A DNA stretch of 64,000 bases. Origin: an uncultured Flavobacteriaceae bacterium. Lineage in GTDB: Bacteria > Bacteroidota > Bacteroidia > Flavobacteriales > Flavobacteriaceae. The stretch is from contig CAJIYH010000006.1 in the NCBI GenBank assembly GCA_905181615.1, positions 62,001 through 126,000 on the forward strand, given 5' to 3'. The notes under the pieces are model-generated. The model was not told the origin of the DNA and searched no databases. It saw only the letters and a list, made by a program, of their open reading frames with translations. Made by a program: the position numbers and the translations under genes. Below, piece after piece: positions 42,632 to 52,299 of the stretch (position 1 is its first letter; every line of letters begins with the position of its first letter).

Positions 42632-45313
42632 TTATTTAATGTTTGGACGAAGCCACTTTTCTGCTTCTTTTAAATCTATATTCTTTCTTTTACTATAACT
42701 AGCAACTTGATCTTGAGTGATTTTACCAACGCCAAAATACTGTGCTTCTGGATGTGCAAAATAATAACCTGAAACTGAAGCTGCTGGCCACATTGCTAAG
42801 CTTTCGGTAAGTGTTACTCCTATGTTCTCTTCAACTTGTAGTAGGTCCCAAATAGTGTTTTTTTCTAAATGATCTGGGCATGCTGGATATCCCGGTGCCG
42901 GACGGATTCCTTTGTAAGCTTCCTTTATTAAGGCTTCGTTATCTAAAACTTCATCTGATGCATACCCCCAAGACTTTGTTCTAACTTCTTTGTGCAAAAA
43001 TTCGGCAAAAGCTTCGGCGAATCGATCGGCTAATGCTTTTACCATAATGGCATTATAATCGTCGTTATCATCCTCATATGCTTTGGCTAGTTCTGGAGTT
43101 CCAAAGCCTGTCGAAACACAAAAACTCCCGACATAATCTTTAACTCCACTATTTTTTGGAGCTATAAAGTCGGCTAAAGCAATGTTGTTTTTTCCTGCTC
43201 TTTTTTTGAGCTGTTGACGTAAAGTCAAAAACGTGACTTGTCCTTCAGATCTAGTTTCATTTTCATAAACTTCAATGTCATCGTCAGCAATTGAATTCGC
43301 TGGAAAAATTCCAAAAACTGCTTTAGCAGTTAGTGACTTATTTTCTAAAATTTCTGACAAAATAACCTGTGCGTCTGCAAATAATTCTGTGGCTTGTTCT
43401 CCAACCACAGCATCGTCTAAAATAGCTGGGTAATGCCCATGTAAATCCCATGAACGGAAAAATGGACTCCAATCTATAAAAGGAACTAATTCCTCTAAAT
43501 TTTGATTTTCTATGACTTGAATTCCTAATTGATTAGGAACCTTGGGCTGGTATGAATCCCAATCTAATTTTAATTTACGCTCTCGAGCTGTTTTTAAATC
43601 AATATGCTGTTTGGTTTCTTGACGATCCATAAATTTTGATCTAAAAAGATCATATTCATTTCGAATCGAATCTTTATAAACTTGTGAATTTTCTTTATTC
43701 AATAAGCTCCCTGCAACAGTTACAGCTCTAGAGGCATCATTTACATGAATTACTGTAGTAGTTAACACTGGAGCAATCTTGACCGCTGTGTGTGCCTTAG
43801 ATGTTGTAGCGCCTCCTATCATCAAGGGGATTTTTAAGTCCCGACGTTTTATTTCTTGGGCGACATAAATCATTTCGTCTAACGATGGAGTGATTAAACC
43901 TGATAATCCAATAATGTCTACTTCTTGCTCTATGGCAGTGGCTATGATTTTCTCGAGAGGAACCATAACTCCTAGGTCAATTATTTCATAGTTATTACAT
44001 GCCAAGACAACCCCAACAATGTTTTTTCCAATATCGTGCACATCCCCTTTTACAGTTGCCATCAATATTTTTCCTGCAGCTTCTTGTTTTCCATCTTTTT
44101 CAGCCTCAATGAAAGGTAATAAGTGAGCTACAGCTCTTTTCATAACCCGTGCAGATTTAACTACTTGAGGTAGAAACATTTTCCCTGAACCAAATAAATC
44201 ACCAACGACATTCATTCCGATCATCAGGTTACCTTCAATAACTTCAATTGGTCTCGATGCTGATAATCGTGCTTCTTCAATATCCTCTAAAATGAACTCA
44301 TCAATTCCTTTAACTAAAGCGTATGTTATGCGCTCTTGAAGTGGAGTGGATCTCCATTCTTTTACTACAAGCTTTTTTTTGGTTGTGTTATCAATAATTT
44401 GTTCTGCAAAATCAAGTAGGCGTTCCGTAGCATCTTCCCTCCTATTGAGCAAAACATCTTCAACATGAATTAAAAGTTCAGAATCAATTTCGTCATAAAT
44501 TTCTAACATGGTTGGGTTTACAATTCCCATGTTCATTCCGTGCTGAATTGCATGATATAAAAATGCAGAATGCATTGCTTCCCGTACTTTGTTATTTCCT
44601 CTAAATGAAAAAGAAATATTACTAACTCCTCCACTAACATGGACGTGGGGTAAATTTTCTCTTATCCAAGATGCTGTTTTAAAAAAATCTACAGCGTTGT
44701 TTTTATGTTCATCCATTCCTGTAGCTACAGGAAAAATATTAGGGTCAAAAATGATGTCTTGTGGAGGAAAACCTACCACCTTTACCAAAACATCATAGGA
44801 GCGCTCACATATTTCTATTCTTCGTTCAAGAGTGTCTGCTTGACCATCTTCATCAAAAGCCATTACTATAACTGCCGCACCATATCTTCTAATGGTATTG
44901 GCTTGTTCTATGAAATTTTCTTCCCCTTCTTTTAAACTAATTGAGTTTACAACAGATTTTCCTTGAACAACTTTTAGACCCGCTTCAATAATTTCCCATT
45001 TAGAACTATCGATCATTATAGGTATTCGCGAAATATCCGGTTCGGCAGCTAAAAGATTCAGGTAGGTTGTCATGGCTTCAGCTCCATCAATCATACCTTC
45101 ATCCATGTTCACATCCAAAATTTGTGCACCACCATCTACCTGATCTCTAGCAACCTCAACGGCAGTGTTAAAATCTCCCTGCTCGATTAAACGTAAAAAT
45201 TTGCGCGAACCGGTTACATTGGTCCGTTCTCCAATATTTATGAAATTCGTCTCTGGAGTAACCACAAGAGGTTCTAGTCCGGAAAGTTTGAGGTATTTAG
45301 TTCCGGTTTTCAT
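42632..45313 (-). CDS. metH: Methionine synthase, folate/B12/activation part
   Basis: 893 residues. Carries the MetH domains after the homocysteine domain: pterin-binding ([12 protein letters not shown] at 26-37), cobalamin cap, B12-binding with DVHDIG at 424-429 (His426 is the lower axial ligand), and the C-terminal SAM-dependent activation domain (about 570-893, with [12 protein letters not shown]). It lacks the homocysteine-binding domain, which is the product of the overlapping upstream gene. The enzyme needs cobalamin; no cobalamin synthesis genes are in the window. Confidence 0.96.
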   Translation of the reverse strand: MKTGTKYLKLSGLEPLVVTPETNFINIGERTNVTGSRKFLRLIEQGDFNTAVEVARDQVDGGAQILDVNMDEGMIDGAEAMTTYLNLLAAEPDISRIPIMIDSSKWEIIEAGLKVVQGKSVVNSISLKEGEENFIEQANTIRRYGAAVIVMAFDEDGQADTLERRIEICERSYDVLVKVVGFPPQDIIFDPNIFPVATGMDEHKNNAVDFFKTASWIRENLPHVHVSGGVSNISFSFRGNNKVREAMHSAFLYHAIQHGMNMGIVNPTMLEIYDEIDSELLIHVEDVLLNRREDATERLLDFAEQIIDNTTKKKLVVKEWRSTPLQERITYALVKGIDEFILEDIEEARLSASRPIEVIEGNLMIGMNVVGDLFGSGKMFLPQVVKSARVMKRAVAHLLPFIEAEKDGKQEAAGKILMATVKGDVHDIGKNIVGVVLACNNYEIIDLGVMVPLEKIIATAIEQEVDIIGLSGLITPSLDEMIYVAQEIKRRDLKIPLMIGGATTSKAHTAVKIAPVLTTTVIHVNDASRAVTVAGSLLNKENSQVYKDSIRNEYDLFRSKFMDRQETKQHIDLKTARERKLKLDWDSYQPKVPNQLGIQVIENQNLEELVPFIDWSPFFRSWDLHGHYPAILDDAVVGEQATELFADAQVILSEILENKSLTAKAVFGIFPANSIADDDIEVYENETRSEGQVTFLTLRQQLKKRAGKNNIALADFIAPKNSGVKDYVGSFCVSTGFGTPELAKAYEDDNDDYNAIMVKALADRFAEAFAEFLHKEVRTKSWGYASDEVLDNEALIKEAYKGIRPAPGYPACPDHLEKNTIWDLLQVEENIGVTLTESLAMWPAASVSGYYFAHPEAQYFGVGKITQDQVASYSKRKNIDLKEAEKWLRPNIK

Positions 45314-46314
45314 ATAGAAATTGGCTGTGTTTTTCTTGGTTTGTAATCACGGGTAACTGAGGCAATTTGAGCAATATGTTCTGGTGTGGAGCCACAACAA
45401 CCTCCTATAATATTAATTAAATTTTCTTCTAAATATTTTTCAATTAAATCACGCATTTCTTCAGGAGTTTGATCATATGCTCCAAATGCATTTGGCAATC
45501 CTGCGTTAGGGTGAGCAGATGTAAGTAAATCTGTTTCTTTCGAAAGTCTTCTTAAGTAAGGAAGTAATTGATCCGCTCCAAGGGCGCAATTAAACCCGAT
45601 ACTTAAAAGAGGTATATGCGAAACCGAGATCACAAAAGCTTCAACTGTTTGACCGGAAAGGGTTCTTCCGCTGGCGTCGGTAATGGTTCCGCTAACCATT
45701 ACGGGGATTTCCCAATTATTTTTTTCTTTTAAAGCATCAATTGCAAATAAAGCAGCTTTAGCATTTAGGGTGTCAAAGATTGTTTCAACCAATAGCACAT
45801 CCGATCCTCCATCGACTAAGCCTTGTATTTGCTCTGTATAAGCTTCGACTAAGTCATCAAAAGTAACCGCACGATATCCCGGGTCATTGACATCTGGAGA
45901 CATGCTGGCTGTTCTGTTAGTAGGTCCAATAGAGCCCGCAACAAAACGTGGCTTATTAGAGTTTGCATTGGTAAACTCATCTGCTACTTCTCTTGCAAGT
46001 TTAGCCGACTCAAAATTTAATTCATAAACCAAGGGTTCCATTTGATAGTCTCCCATACCAATTGAAGTAGACGAAAAAGTATTCGTCTCTACAATATCCG
46101 CCCCCACTTCAAAATATGCTCGATGAACCGCCTTTATCGCCTCTGGCTGAGTAAGGGAAAGTAAGTCATTATTACCTTGAAGTGAACAAGGGTGATCCTT
46201 AAACCTTTCGGCTCTAAAATCCTCTTCAGTAAACTTATATGCTTGCAGCATAGTGCCCATTGCTCCATCTAGCACAAGAATCTTATCCTGTAAAGCTTTT
46301 TCTATTGCTGTCAT
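45310..46314 (-). CDS. metH: Methionine synthase, homocysteine-binding part
   Basis: 334 residues. Homocysteine S-methyltransferase domain with the zinc ligands Cys243 (GFNCALGA) and Cys306-Cys307 (GGCCGST); [10 protein letters not shown] at the N-terminus. It is the N-terminal third of MetH as a separate protein, overlapping the second part by 4 nt for coupled translation. Splitting at this point is seen in many Bacteroidota. Both halves are intact, so it is not a frameshift error. Confidence 0.94.
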   Translation of the reverse strand: MTAIEKALQDKILVLDGAMGTMLQAYKFTEEDFRAERFKDHPCSLQGNNDLLSLTQPEAIKAVHRAYFEVGADIVETNTFSSTSIGMGDYQMEPLVYELNFESAKLAREVADEFTNANSNKPRFVAGSIGPTNRTASMSPDVNDPGYRAVTFDDLVEAYTEQIQGLVDGGSDVLLVETIFDTLNAKAALFAIDALKEKNNWEIPVMVSGTITDASGRTLSGQTVEAFVISVSHIPLLSIGFNCALGADQLLPYLRRLSKETDLLTSAHPNAGLPNAFGAYDQTPEEMRDLIEKYLEENLINIIGGCCGSTPEHIAQIASVTRDYKPRKTQPISI

Positions 46315-47484
46315 TTATAGCTTAGCTAACGCCTGATTTAAATCGTTTTTAATGTCTTCAATATGTTCTAATCCTATCGACAAACGAACCATTCCATCAG
46401 TAATACCTACTTCCGAACGATCTGACTCAGACAACTTACTATGTGTTGTTGAAGCTGGATGAGTAACTATTGATCTGGAATCTCCAAGGTTTGAAGAAAG
46501 TGATAACATTTCTAATGTATTTAGAAAATTTCTGCCTGCATCTATACCTCCTTTAATTTCAAAAGCTACAATACTCCCCCCTTGACTCATTTGTTTTTTT
46601 GCTAACTCAAATTGTGGATGTGACTTTAAGAAAGGATATTTGACCCAGTTAATCTTGGGGTGATTTTCTAAATATTCTGCAGTCTCCAAAGCTGTCTGAC
46701 AATGTCGATCTACTCGAACTGGAAGGGTTTCCATACTTTTCGATAAAATCCATGCATTGAAAGGTGAAAGTGCTGACCCCGTGTTTCGTGCAAAAAGATA
46801 TATTTCATGAATCAAATCTAAACTTCCAACAGTAACACCACCTAAAACTCTTCCTTGACCATCGATTAATTTAGTAGCGGAATGAATAACTAAGTCTGCA
46901 CCAAATTTAATGGGTTGTTGTAAGTAAGGGGTTGCAAAACAATTATCAATAATTAATATTAAGTTATACTCTTTTGCTATATGACCCAAATATTGTAAAT
47001 CCAATATATCTACACCCGGATTTGTAGGTGTTTCTGCATATAAAATTTTAGTGTTTGGTTTAATTAAATCTGCTATAGCTTCTGGCTCTTCAACCTTAAA
47101 ATATGAAGTTTCTATATTCCATTTAGGTAAATATTTTGTGAATAAAGTATGGGTAGAACCAAACACAGATCGTGCTGAGACTATATGATCTCCTGCGTTG
47201 AGTAAAGCTGCAAAAGTTCCATATATGGCTCCCATACCCGTAGCAAAAGAAACACCATCTTCAGCACCTTCCATTTCAGTAACTTTTTGAACAAATTCCG
47301 AAGTATTGGGGTTTGTAAAGCGGCTGTAAATATTGCGTTGTTTTTCTTCTGCAAAAGAAGCACGCATGTCCTCAGCGTCTTCAAACACAAAACTAGATGT
47401 AAGGTGTAATGGGGTGGAATGTTCAAGATACTGAGAACGGTCCATTTGAGTCCTTACAGCTCTTGTCTCTAATTTATGGCTCAT
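46315..47484 (-). CDS. metZ: O-succinyl/acetylhomoserine sulfhydrylase-type PLP enzyme
   Basis: 389 residues. Cys/Met-metabolism PLP family: YSRFTNPN at 53-60, DNCFATPYLQ at 180-189, Lys205 in VIHSATKLIDGQG. The pattern suits MetZ (activated homoserine plus sulfide to homocysteine), although cystathionine gamma-synthase is hard to exclude. A second family member, metY, lies in the same operon; the two may differ in acyl-homoserine or sulfur donor. It abuts metH directly. Confidence 0.87.
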   Translation of the reverse strand: MSHKLETRAVRTQMDRSQYLEHSTPLHLTSSFVFEDAEDMRASFAEEKQRNIYSRFTNPNTSEFVQKVTEMEGAEDGVSFATGMGAIYGTFAALLNAGDHIVSARSVFGSTHTLFTKYLPKWNIETSYFKVEEPEAIADLIKPNTKILYAETPTNPGVDILDLQYLGHIAKEYNLILIIDNCFATPYLQQPIKFGADLVIHSATKLIDGQGRVLGGVTVGSLDLIHEIYLFARNTGSALSPFNAWILSKSMETLPVRVDRHCQTALETAEYLENHPKINWVKYPFLKSHPQFELAKKQMSQGGSIVAFEIKGGIDAGRNFLNTLEMLSLSSNLGDSRSIVTHPASTTHSKLSESDRSEVGITDGMVRLSIGLEHIEDIKNDLNQALAKL

Positions 47485-47909
47485 GCTTCTACTCCGTTTA
47501 CAACGATTGTTTGATTAATAATTATGCTGGGATCAAGTGACTTTGATACAGAACAATACTTATCAAAAGAAAGCTGTGCTGCTCGTTTTGCTTTTTCAGG
47601 TGTAATGTCTTCACCTTCTAGAAAGAGGGTAACATTGATGCCTTGAAATGGAGCTGGAACTGCACTTGCATCTCTAATTCCTTCTACTTCCATTCTTAAA
47701 GTAATGGGATTGATACGTTGTTTATTTAAAATAGATACCACATCAATACTACTGCAGCCAGCTACTCCCATAAGCAAAACTTCCATGGGACTTATTCCTT
47801 CAACCTTGCCCTCTGATTTGGATTTATTATCCATCAATACCTTTAGGTTGTTTGAACTTGTAGCTTCGAAAAGATAGTCTTTGTTAACTCGATTTAATGA
47901 AATTTTCAT
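47481..47909 (-). CDS. OsmC-family protein
   Basis: 142 residues from the ATG at 47909. OsmC/Ohr fold with both redox Cys (AGCSSIDV and KYCSVSKSL) and the SPMEVLLMGVAG helix. OsmC proteins reduce organic peroxides, and the YhfA subgroup has no known substrate. Located between metX and metZ and overlapping metZ by 4 nt, it is co-regulated with homocysteine synthesis; protection of the pathway or a sulfur-related reaction are possible explanations, neither demonstrated. Confidence 0.88.
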   Translation of the reverse strand: MKISLNRVNKDYLFEATSSNNLKVLMDNKSKSEGKVEGISPMEVLLMGVAGCSSIDVVSILNKQRINPITLRMEVEGIRDASAVPAPFQGINVTLFLEGEDITPEKAKRAAQLSFDKYCSVSKSLDPSIIINQTIVVNGVEA

Positions 47910-47919
47910 GCTTTTCGTT

Positions 47920-48870
47920 TTAATTAAAAATCGGATGTAATAAGGGTACAACTTTTTCTGATTCCATCAAAAATGCATCATGACCATATTCTGAACTAAT
48001 GATTTGATGATTAATTGTTACCCCAACTTTTTTGGCCCTTTGAACTGTTTCTTCATCTTCAGTTAGAGGAAAGAAAAGATCACTGTCAATAGAAAATATA
48101 TGTATGGAGGCTTTTATCGTTTTAATCAATTCTTCAAAAGACTTCCCATTTCTTGTAATGTCAATAGAGCCTAGTAAATGGTTCATGGTTTTATAAGCTT
48201 GAACTTGAAAGCGCTCGGTTAACTTTTTCCCATGATGACTTAACCAAGACTCCACATTAAAACCTCCGAGACTTTCATTTTTTGTGCGATTGAATCTGAT
48301 TTTAAAAGACTGCGGCGTACGATAACATAGCATTGCATGCATTCTGGCAATTTCAAGAGGTCTAGGATTAGTCGACAAAATTTGCTTTTGTAAAAACGAA
48401 TTCGCAATCATCCAATCAGTAGACTTCCAATCTCCTCCTACTGGAATCAGATTGGTTATGAAGTTTGGATACAAAGCTGCCATTTCCCATGAAATTCCTG
48501 CACCTAATGAGCCCCCAATGACCGTATGCAAATGCCCTATTCCCAGTAGTTTTAGACCCTCGTAAAAAAAGCTTGCGATTGTTCCCGCATTCCAAGACTC
48601 AAAATCATCAATTAAATTTCCATCAAATCCATTACCAGGAATATTAAATGAAATAATTGCAAATTTATGAGTGTCTATTGTTTTACCTTCACCAATAAGT
48701 TTACTCCACCAACCAAATTCTCCCGTTACCCTAGAATCTCCGGTTAAAGGATGATTAACTAGAACTATAGGGGCCGTTAGATAGTCTTGCCCAAAAGATT
48801 GGAAACTAAGCTTAACTCCATTGGATAGGGTTAATTGATGTATACCGTTATGTAGGTGTGTTACACTCAT
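47920..48870 (-). CDS. metX: Homoserine O-acetyltransferase (alpha/beta fold)
   Basis: 316 residues. Alpha/beta-hydrolase fold with nucleophile Ser121 in GGSLGAG, Asp262 (or 264) in SIDSDLFFP and His297 in YGHDAF: the MetX triad. VLVNHPLTGDS replaces the usual NALTGD oxyanion region. Shorter than the typical 350-380 residue MetX. Activates homoserine for the sulfhydrylases encoded beside it. Confidence 0.9.
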   Translation of the reverse strand: MSVTHLHNGIHQLTLSNGVKLSFQSFGQDYLTAPIVLVNHPLTGDSRVTGEFGWWSKLIGEGKTIDTHKFAIISFNIPGNGFDGNLIDDFESWNAGTIASFFYEGLKLLGIGHLHTVIGGSLGAGISWEMAALYPNFITNLIPVGGDWKSTDWMIANSFLQKQILSTNPRPLEIARMHAMLCYRTPQSFKIRFNRTKNESLGGFNVESWLSHHGKKLTERFQVQAYKTMNHLLGSIDITRNGKSFEELIKTIKASIHIFSIDSDLFFPLTEDEETVQRAKKVGVTINHQIISSEYGHDAFLMESEKVVPLLHPIFN

Positions 48871-48878
48871 TTAATATA

Positions 48879-50144
48879 TTAAAAAGCTTGTTTTAAATCA
48901 TTTTTTAAATCTTCAACATCTTCTAAACCGACAGATAAACGAACTAAATCTTGAGTAACCCCAGTTGTTTTTTGTGCTTCTGGACTTAATTGTTGGTGCG
49001 TGGTACTCGCTGGATGAATGATTAAAGATTTAGTATCTCCGATGTTTGCTAGTAAAGAAAAGATGTTGGTTTTGTCTGCTACTTGCTTAGCAGCTTCAAA
49101 ACCTCCTTTTAAACCGAAAGTAACGATTCCACTTTGACCAGTCGGAAGGTATTTTTTTGCTAAATCATTATATTTACTTGAAGCTAAACCAGGATAGTTT
49201 ACCCAAGTTACTTCTTCTTGTGCCTCCAACCATTGAGCAATTTCTAATGCATTTTTGGAATGTTGATTCATGCGAATAGAAAGTGTTTCTAATCCCTGAA
49301 TAATTTGAAAACTATTAAACGGACTCAAAGCGCCACCAAAATCGCGTAATCCTTCTATACGAACTTTAGCTATATATGCAGCGGGACCCAAAGCTTCATG
49401 ATAAACCAGACCATGATATCCCGGTGATGGTTCAGTAAATTCTGGAAACAAACCGTTTCCATAATCAAAAGTTCCAGCATCTATTACAACTCCTCCTAAA
49501 GAAGTTCCATTTCCGTTGATGTATTTTGTTAAAGAGTGAATTACAATATTAGCTCCATATTCAATAGGGTTTAATAATGCTGGAGTTGCAACAGTATTAT
49601 CTACAATAAAGGGCACTTTAACTTTCTTTGAATAAGAAGCAATTTCTTTTAAATCCAAAACATCCAACTTAGGATTTCCTAAAGATTCAGCAAAAAATGC
49701 ACGGGTATTGTCTTGTACTGCTTTTTCGAAATTTTCGGGGTCAGCAGGATCTACAAATGTGGTTGTAATACCTAAACGAGGTAAAGTAACATTAAGTAAG
49801 TTATAGGTTCCTCCATAAAGACTACTAGAGGCAACTATATGATCTCCTGCTTTCAATAAAACCATTAAAGCCGTAGAAATAGCCGCAGTTCCAGAAGCTG
49901 TAGAAACCGCCGCAATTCCTCCTTCAAGGGTAGCAAGTCTTTGTTCTAGAACATCATTTGTTGGATTATTTAATCGGGTATAAATGTAACCAGGTTCAGC
50001 TAACGAAAATAAATTTGCAGCATGATCTGCATCTTTAAAAACATAGGCTGTAGATTGATAAATAGGAACTGCTCTAGTGCCTTGAGTGATGCTTGGGTCA
50101 TGACCTGCATGTAGAGATTTTGTTGTAAAGTTGAGATTTTTCAT
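48879..50144 (-). CDS. metY: O-acetylhomoserine sulfhydrylase
   Basis: 421 residues, larger than MetZ, as usual for MetY. YTRLNNPTND at 55-64, SLGNPKLDVLD at 154-164, Lys207 in VIHSLTKYINGNG. Makes homocysteine from O-acetylhomoserine and sulfide. Follows metK by 2 nt; metX, making its substrate, follows it. Confidence 0.95.
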   Translation of the reverse strand: MKNLNFTTKSLHAGHDPSITQGTRAVPIYQSTAYVFKDADHAANLFSLAEPGYIYTRLNNPTNDVLEQRLATLEGGIAAVSTASGTAAISTALMVLLKAGDHIVASSSLYGGTYNLLNVTLPRLGITTTFVDPADPENFEKAVQDNTRAFFAESLGNPKLDVLDLKEIASYSKKVKVPFIVDNTVATPALLNPIEYGANIVIHSLTKYINGNGTSLGGVVIDAGTFDYGNGLFPEFTEPSPGYHGLVYHEALGPAAYIAKVRIEGLRDFGGALSPFNSFQIIQGLETLSIRMNQHSKNALEIAQWLEAQEEVTWVNYPGLASSKYNDLAKKYLPTGQSGIVTFGLKGGFEAAKQVADKTNIFSLLANIGDTKSLIIHPASTTHQQLSPEAQKTTGVTQDLVRLSVGLEDVEDLKNDLKQAF

Positions 50145-50146
50145 TC

Positions 50147-51406
50147 TTAAGTTATATTAAATTGTTTTTTTATTTGGTTGATATGATCTAGTTTTTCCCA
50201 CGTAAATAATTCAACTTCTTGAGTGATTTTACCGTTGTAAGGAGATTCGAAAGTTTTAGTTATTTTTCTGGGGAGGCGCCCCATATGACCATAAGCTGCA
50301 GTCTCGAAATATATTGGACTACGCAGTTTTAAGCGTTGTTCAATTCCATAAGGAGTCAAATCAAAAAGAGACGTGATCTTTTCCGCAATTTGACCATCAG
50401 TTAAATTGATTTTAGATTTACCAAAAGTATTAACCGCAATAGAGGTAGGGTGAGCAACACCAATAGCATAACTCAATTGAACTAAAAGCTCGTCCGATAC
50501 ACCCGCAGCAACCAGGTTTTTGGCTATATGTCTTGAAGCATAAGCTGCACTGCGGTCAACTTTACTGGGATCTTTCCCGCTAAAAGCTCCACCACCATGC
50601 GCTCCTTTTCCTCCGTAAGTATCTACAATTATCTTTCTCCCTGTCAAACCAGTATCTCCATGAGGACCTCCAATAACAAATTTACCTGTAGGGTTAATGT
50701 GATAGGTTATCTTATCATCAAAAAGAAGTTGAATGCGCTCTGGTAATTGGGCTTTTACTCTTGGAATTAAAAAAGAAATTAAATCACTTTTAATCTTCGC
50801 TAGCATAGCATCATCATCCGTATCAAATTGATCGTGTTGCGAAGATATCACAATAGTATCTATTCGAATGGGGGTTCCATTATCATCATATTCTAAGGTA
50901 ACTTGAGATTTCGCGTCGGGTCTCAAATATGTAATGTCTTTCAACTCTCTTCTAAGAGCTGCAAGTTCAATCAGCAGCTTATGAGATAAATCGAGTGCTA
51001 GAGGCATAAAGTTATCCGTCTCGTTAGATGCATAACCAAACATAATTCCCTGATCACCTGCTCCTTGATTTTTTTTGTCCACTCGAACAACTCCCTGGTT
51101 TATATCCTGAGATTGTTCATGAATTAAGGAAATAACGCCACAAGAATCACCGCTGAACTGATATTCTCCTTTAGTGTATCCAATTTTATTAATGGTATCA
51201 CGAGCAATTTTCTGGACATCTAGATAGGTTGTACTCTTAACTTCTCCTGCCAAAACAGCTTGACCTGTAGTTACTAAGGTTTCACAAGCCACCTTGCTTT
51301 CGGGGTCAAAAGCTAAAAAATTATCAACAAGTGCATCACTTATTTGATCTGCTACTTTGTCAGGATGACCTTCACTTACGGATTCTGATGTAAAAAAATA
51401 AGACAT
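50147..51406 (-). CDS. metK: S-adenosylmethionine synthetase
   Basis: 419 residues. ATP + Met to [18 protein letters not shown] at 11-25, [12 protein letters not shown] in the middle, [19 protein letters not shown] later: all MetK signatures. It contains a modest insertion near 150-200 compared with E. coli MetK (384 aa), typical of Bacteroidota. First gene of the met operon, directly behind the SAM-II riboswitch, so its own product closes the feedback loop. Confidence 0.98.
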   Translation of the reverse strand: MSYFFTSESVSEGHPDKVADQISDALVDNFLAFDPESKVACETLVTTGQAVLAGEVKSTTYLDVQKIARDTINKIGYTKGEYQFSGDSCGVISLIHEQSQDINQGVVRVDKKNQGAGDQGIMFGYASNETDNFMPLALDLSHKLLIELAALRRELKDITYLRPDAKSQVTLEYDDNGTPIRIDTIVISSQHDQFDTDDDAMLAKIKSDLISFLIPRVKAQLPERIQLLFDDKITYHINPTGKFVIGGPHGDTGLTGRKIIVDTYGGKGAHGGGAFSGKDPSKVDRSAAYASRHIAKNLVAAGVSDELLVQLSYAIGVAHPTSIAVNTFGKSKINLTDGQIAEKITSLFDLTPYGIEQRLKLRSPIYFETAAYGHMGRLPRKITKTFESPYNGKITQEVELFTWEKLDHINQIKKQFNIT

Positions 51407-51415
51407 GTATATATA

Positions 51416-51459
51416 TTGCTTTCGGGAAGGATTTGAAGATTACTTCATTGTGAAAGCAA
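51416..51459 (-). promoter_or_regulatory. Expression platform of the metK riboswitch
   Basis: Minus-strand TTGCTTTC (51459-51452) and GAAAGCAA (51423-51416) are perfectly complementary and would form a hairpin ending 9 nt before the metK ATG. Inside its loop lies TCAAATCCTTCC (51436-51425), an exact 12-nt complement of the aptamer segment GGAAGGATTTGA. The two pairings interlock and should exclude each other: aptamer plus start-proximal hairpin (off) or aptamer-loop pairing (on). The off/on assignment is inferred. Confidence 0.7.
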
Positions 51460-51460
51460 C

Positions 51461-51513
51461 ACTGGTTTAGCATTTTTTTTTATGAGGTCTGCAATCAGTC
51501 AAATCCTTCCTCA
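51461..51513 (-). ncRNA. SAM-II riboswitch aptamer
   Basis: Minus strand: P1 arms TGAGG (51513-51509) and CCTCA (51487-51483); a loop with ATTTGACTGATTGCA, matching the SAM-II core (UUUAACCGUAUUGCA-like); then an A-rich linker and GCTAAACCAGT, the 3' strand of the pseudoknot. ACTG of the loop can pair with CAGT of the 3' end. SAM-II (SAM-alpha) is an H-type pseudoknot known from Proteobacteria and Bacteroidota. It is immediately 5' of metK and seven more methionine genes. Confidence 0.87.
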
Positions 51514-51522
51514 GTTATGGGA

Positions 51523-51530
51523 CAAATTTA
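51523..51530 (-). promoter_or_regulatory. -7 box of the met operon
   Basis: TAAATTTG on the minus strand, an exact TAnnTTTG. It ends 10 nt before the first base of the SAM-II aptamer, so the riboswitch would sit at the very 5' end of the transcript. The -33 region is only T-rich. Confidence 0.6.
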
Positions 51531-51673
51531 AACTTAAAACTTTTAAAAAAAAATGTTTTAGGATTAATTTTTTTTTCAGCCTTTTGATAGTACATTTATC
51601 TTTAATAAATTACTGTTGATTTGCAATACAAATTCAATAATGTATTCATACAATTCGTTAGAAAATAATAATT

Positions 51674-52288
51674 ATGCACATAGCTATAGCCGGAAATATT
51701 GGTGCTGGAAAAACAAGCCTTACAGATTTGCTCTCAAAACATTATAAATGGCAGGGTCATTTTGAGGAAGTTGTCGAAAATCCATACTTAGATGATTTTT
51801 ACCATCAGATGGAGCGTTGGTCATTTAACCTTCAAATTTATTTTCTAAACAGTCGCTTTAGTCAACTAATAGAGATTCAAAAAAGTGGAATAAATGTAAT
51901 TCAAGATCGAAGTATTTATGAAGATGCACATATATTCGCACCAAATCTGCATGCAATGGGTCTTCTTTCTCAAAGAGACTACCAAAACTACAAGTCGCTA
52001 TTTGAATTGATGGAAGGAATGGTAACAGGTCCAGATTTAATGATCTACCTGCGCTCAAGTATTCCTAATTTGGTAGATAACATCCACAAACGAGGTCGGG
52101 AGTTTGAAAACTCAATAAGCATCGATTACTTGAATAGATTGAACGAACGCTATGAAGCATGGATTCATAATTACGATAAAGGCAAATTATTAATCCTAGA
52201 TGTTGATGAACTTAATTTCGTTGAAAACCCATCAGATATAGGAGCTATAATAGAAAAGATAGATTCGGAGATAAACGGATTATTCTAA
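51674..52288 (+). CDS. Deoxynucleoside kinase
   Basis: 204 residues. P-loop GNIGAGKT at 7-14, FNLQIYFLNSRF at 51-62 and the DRS motif at 78-80 (QDRSIYEDAHIFA), followed by a LID-type RGREFE. Salvage of deoxynucleosides (dA/dG/dC type); the base preference cannot be read. Monocistronic, divergent from the met operon and convergent with hppA. Confidence 0.93.
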   Translation: MHIAIAGNIGAGKTSLTDLLSKHYKWQGHFEEVVENPYLDDFYHQMERWSFNLQIYFLNSRFSQLIEIQKSGINVIQDRSIYEDAHIFAPNLHAMGLLSQRDYQNYKSLFELMEGMVTGPDLMIYLRSSIPNLVDNIHKRGREFENSISIDYLNRLNERYEAWIHNYDKGKLLILDVDELNFVENPSDIGAIIEKIDSEINGLF

Positions 52289-52299
52289 AATAAGAACGC

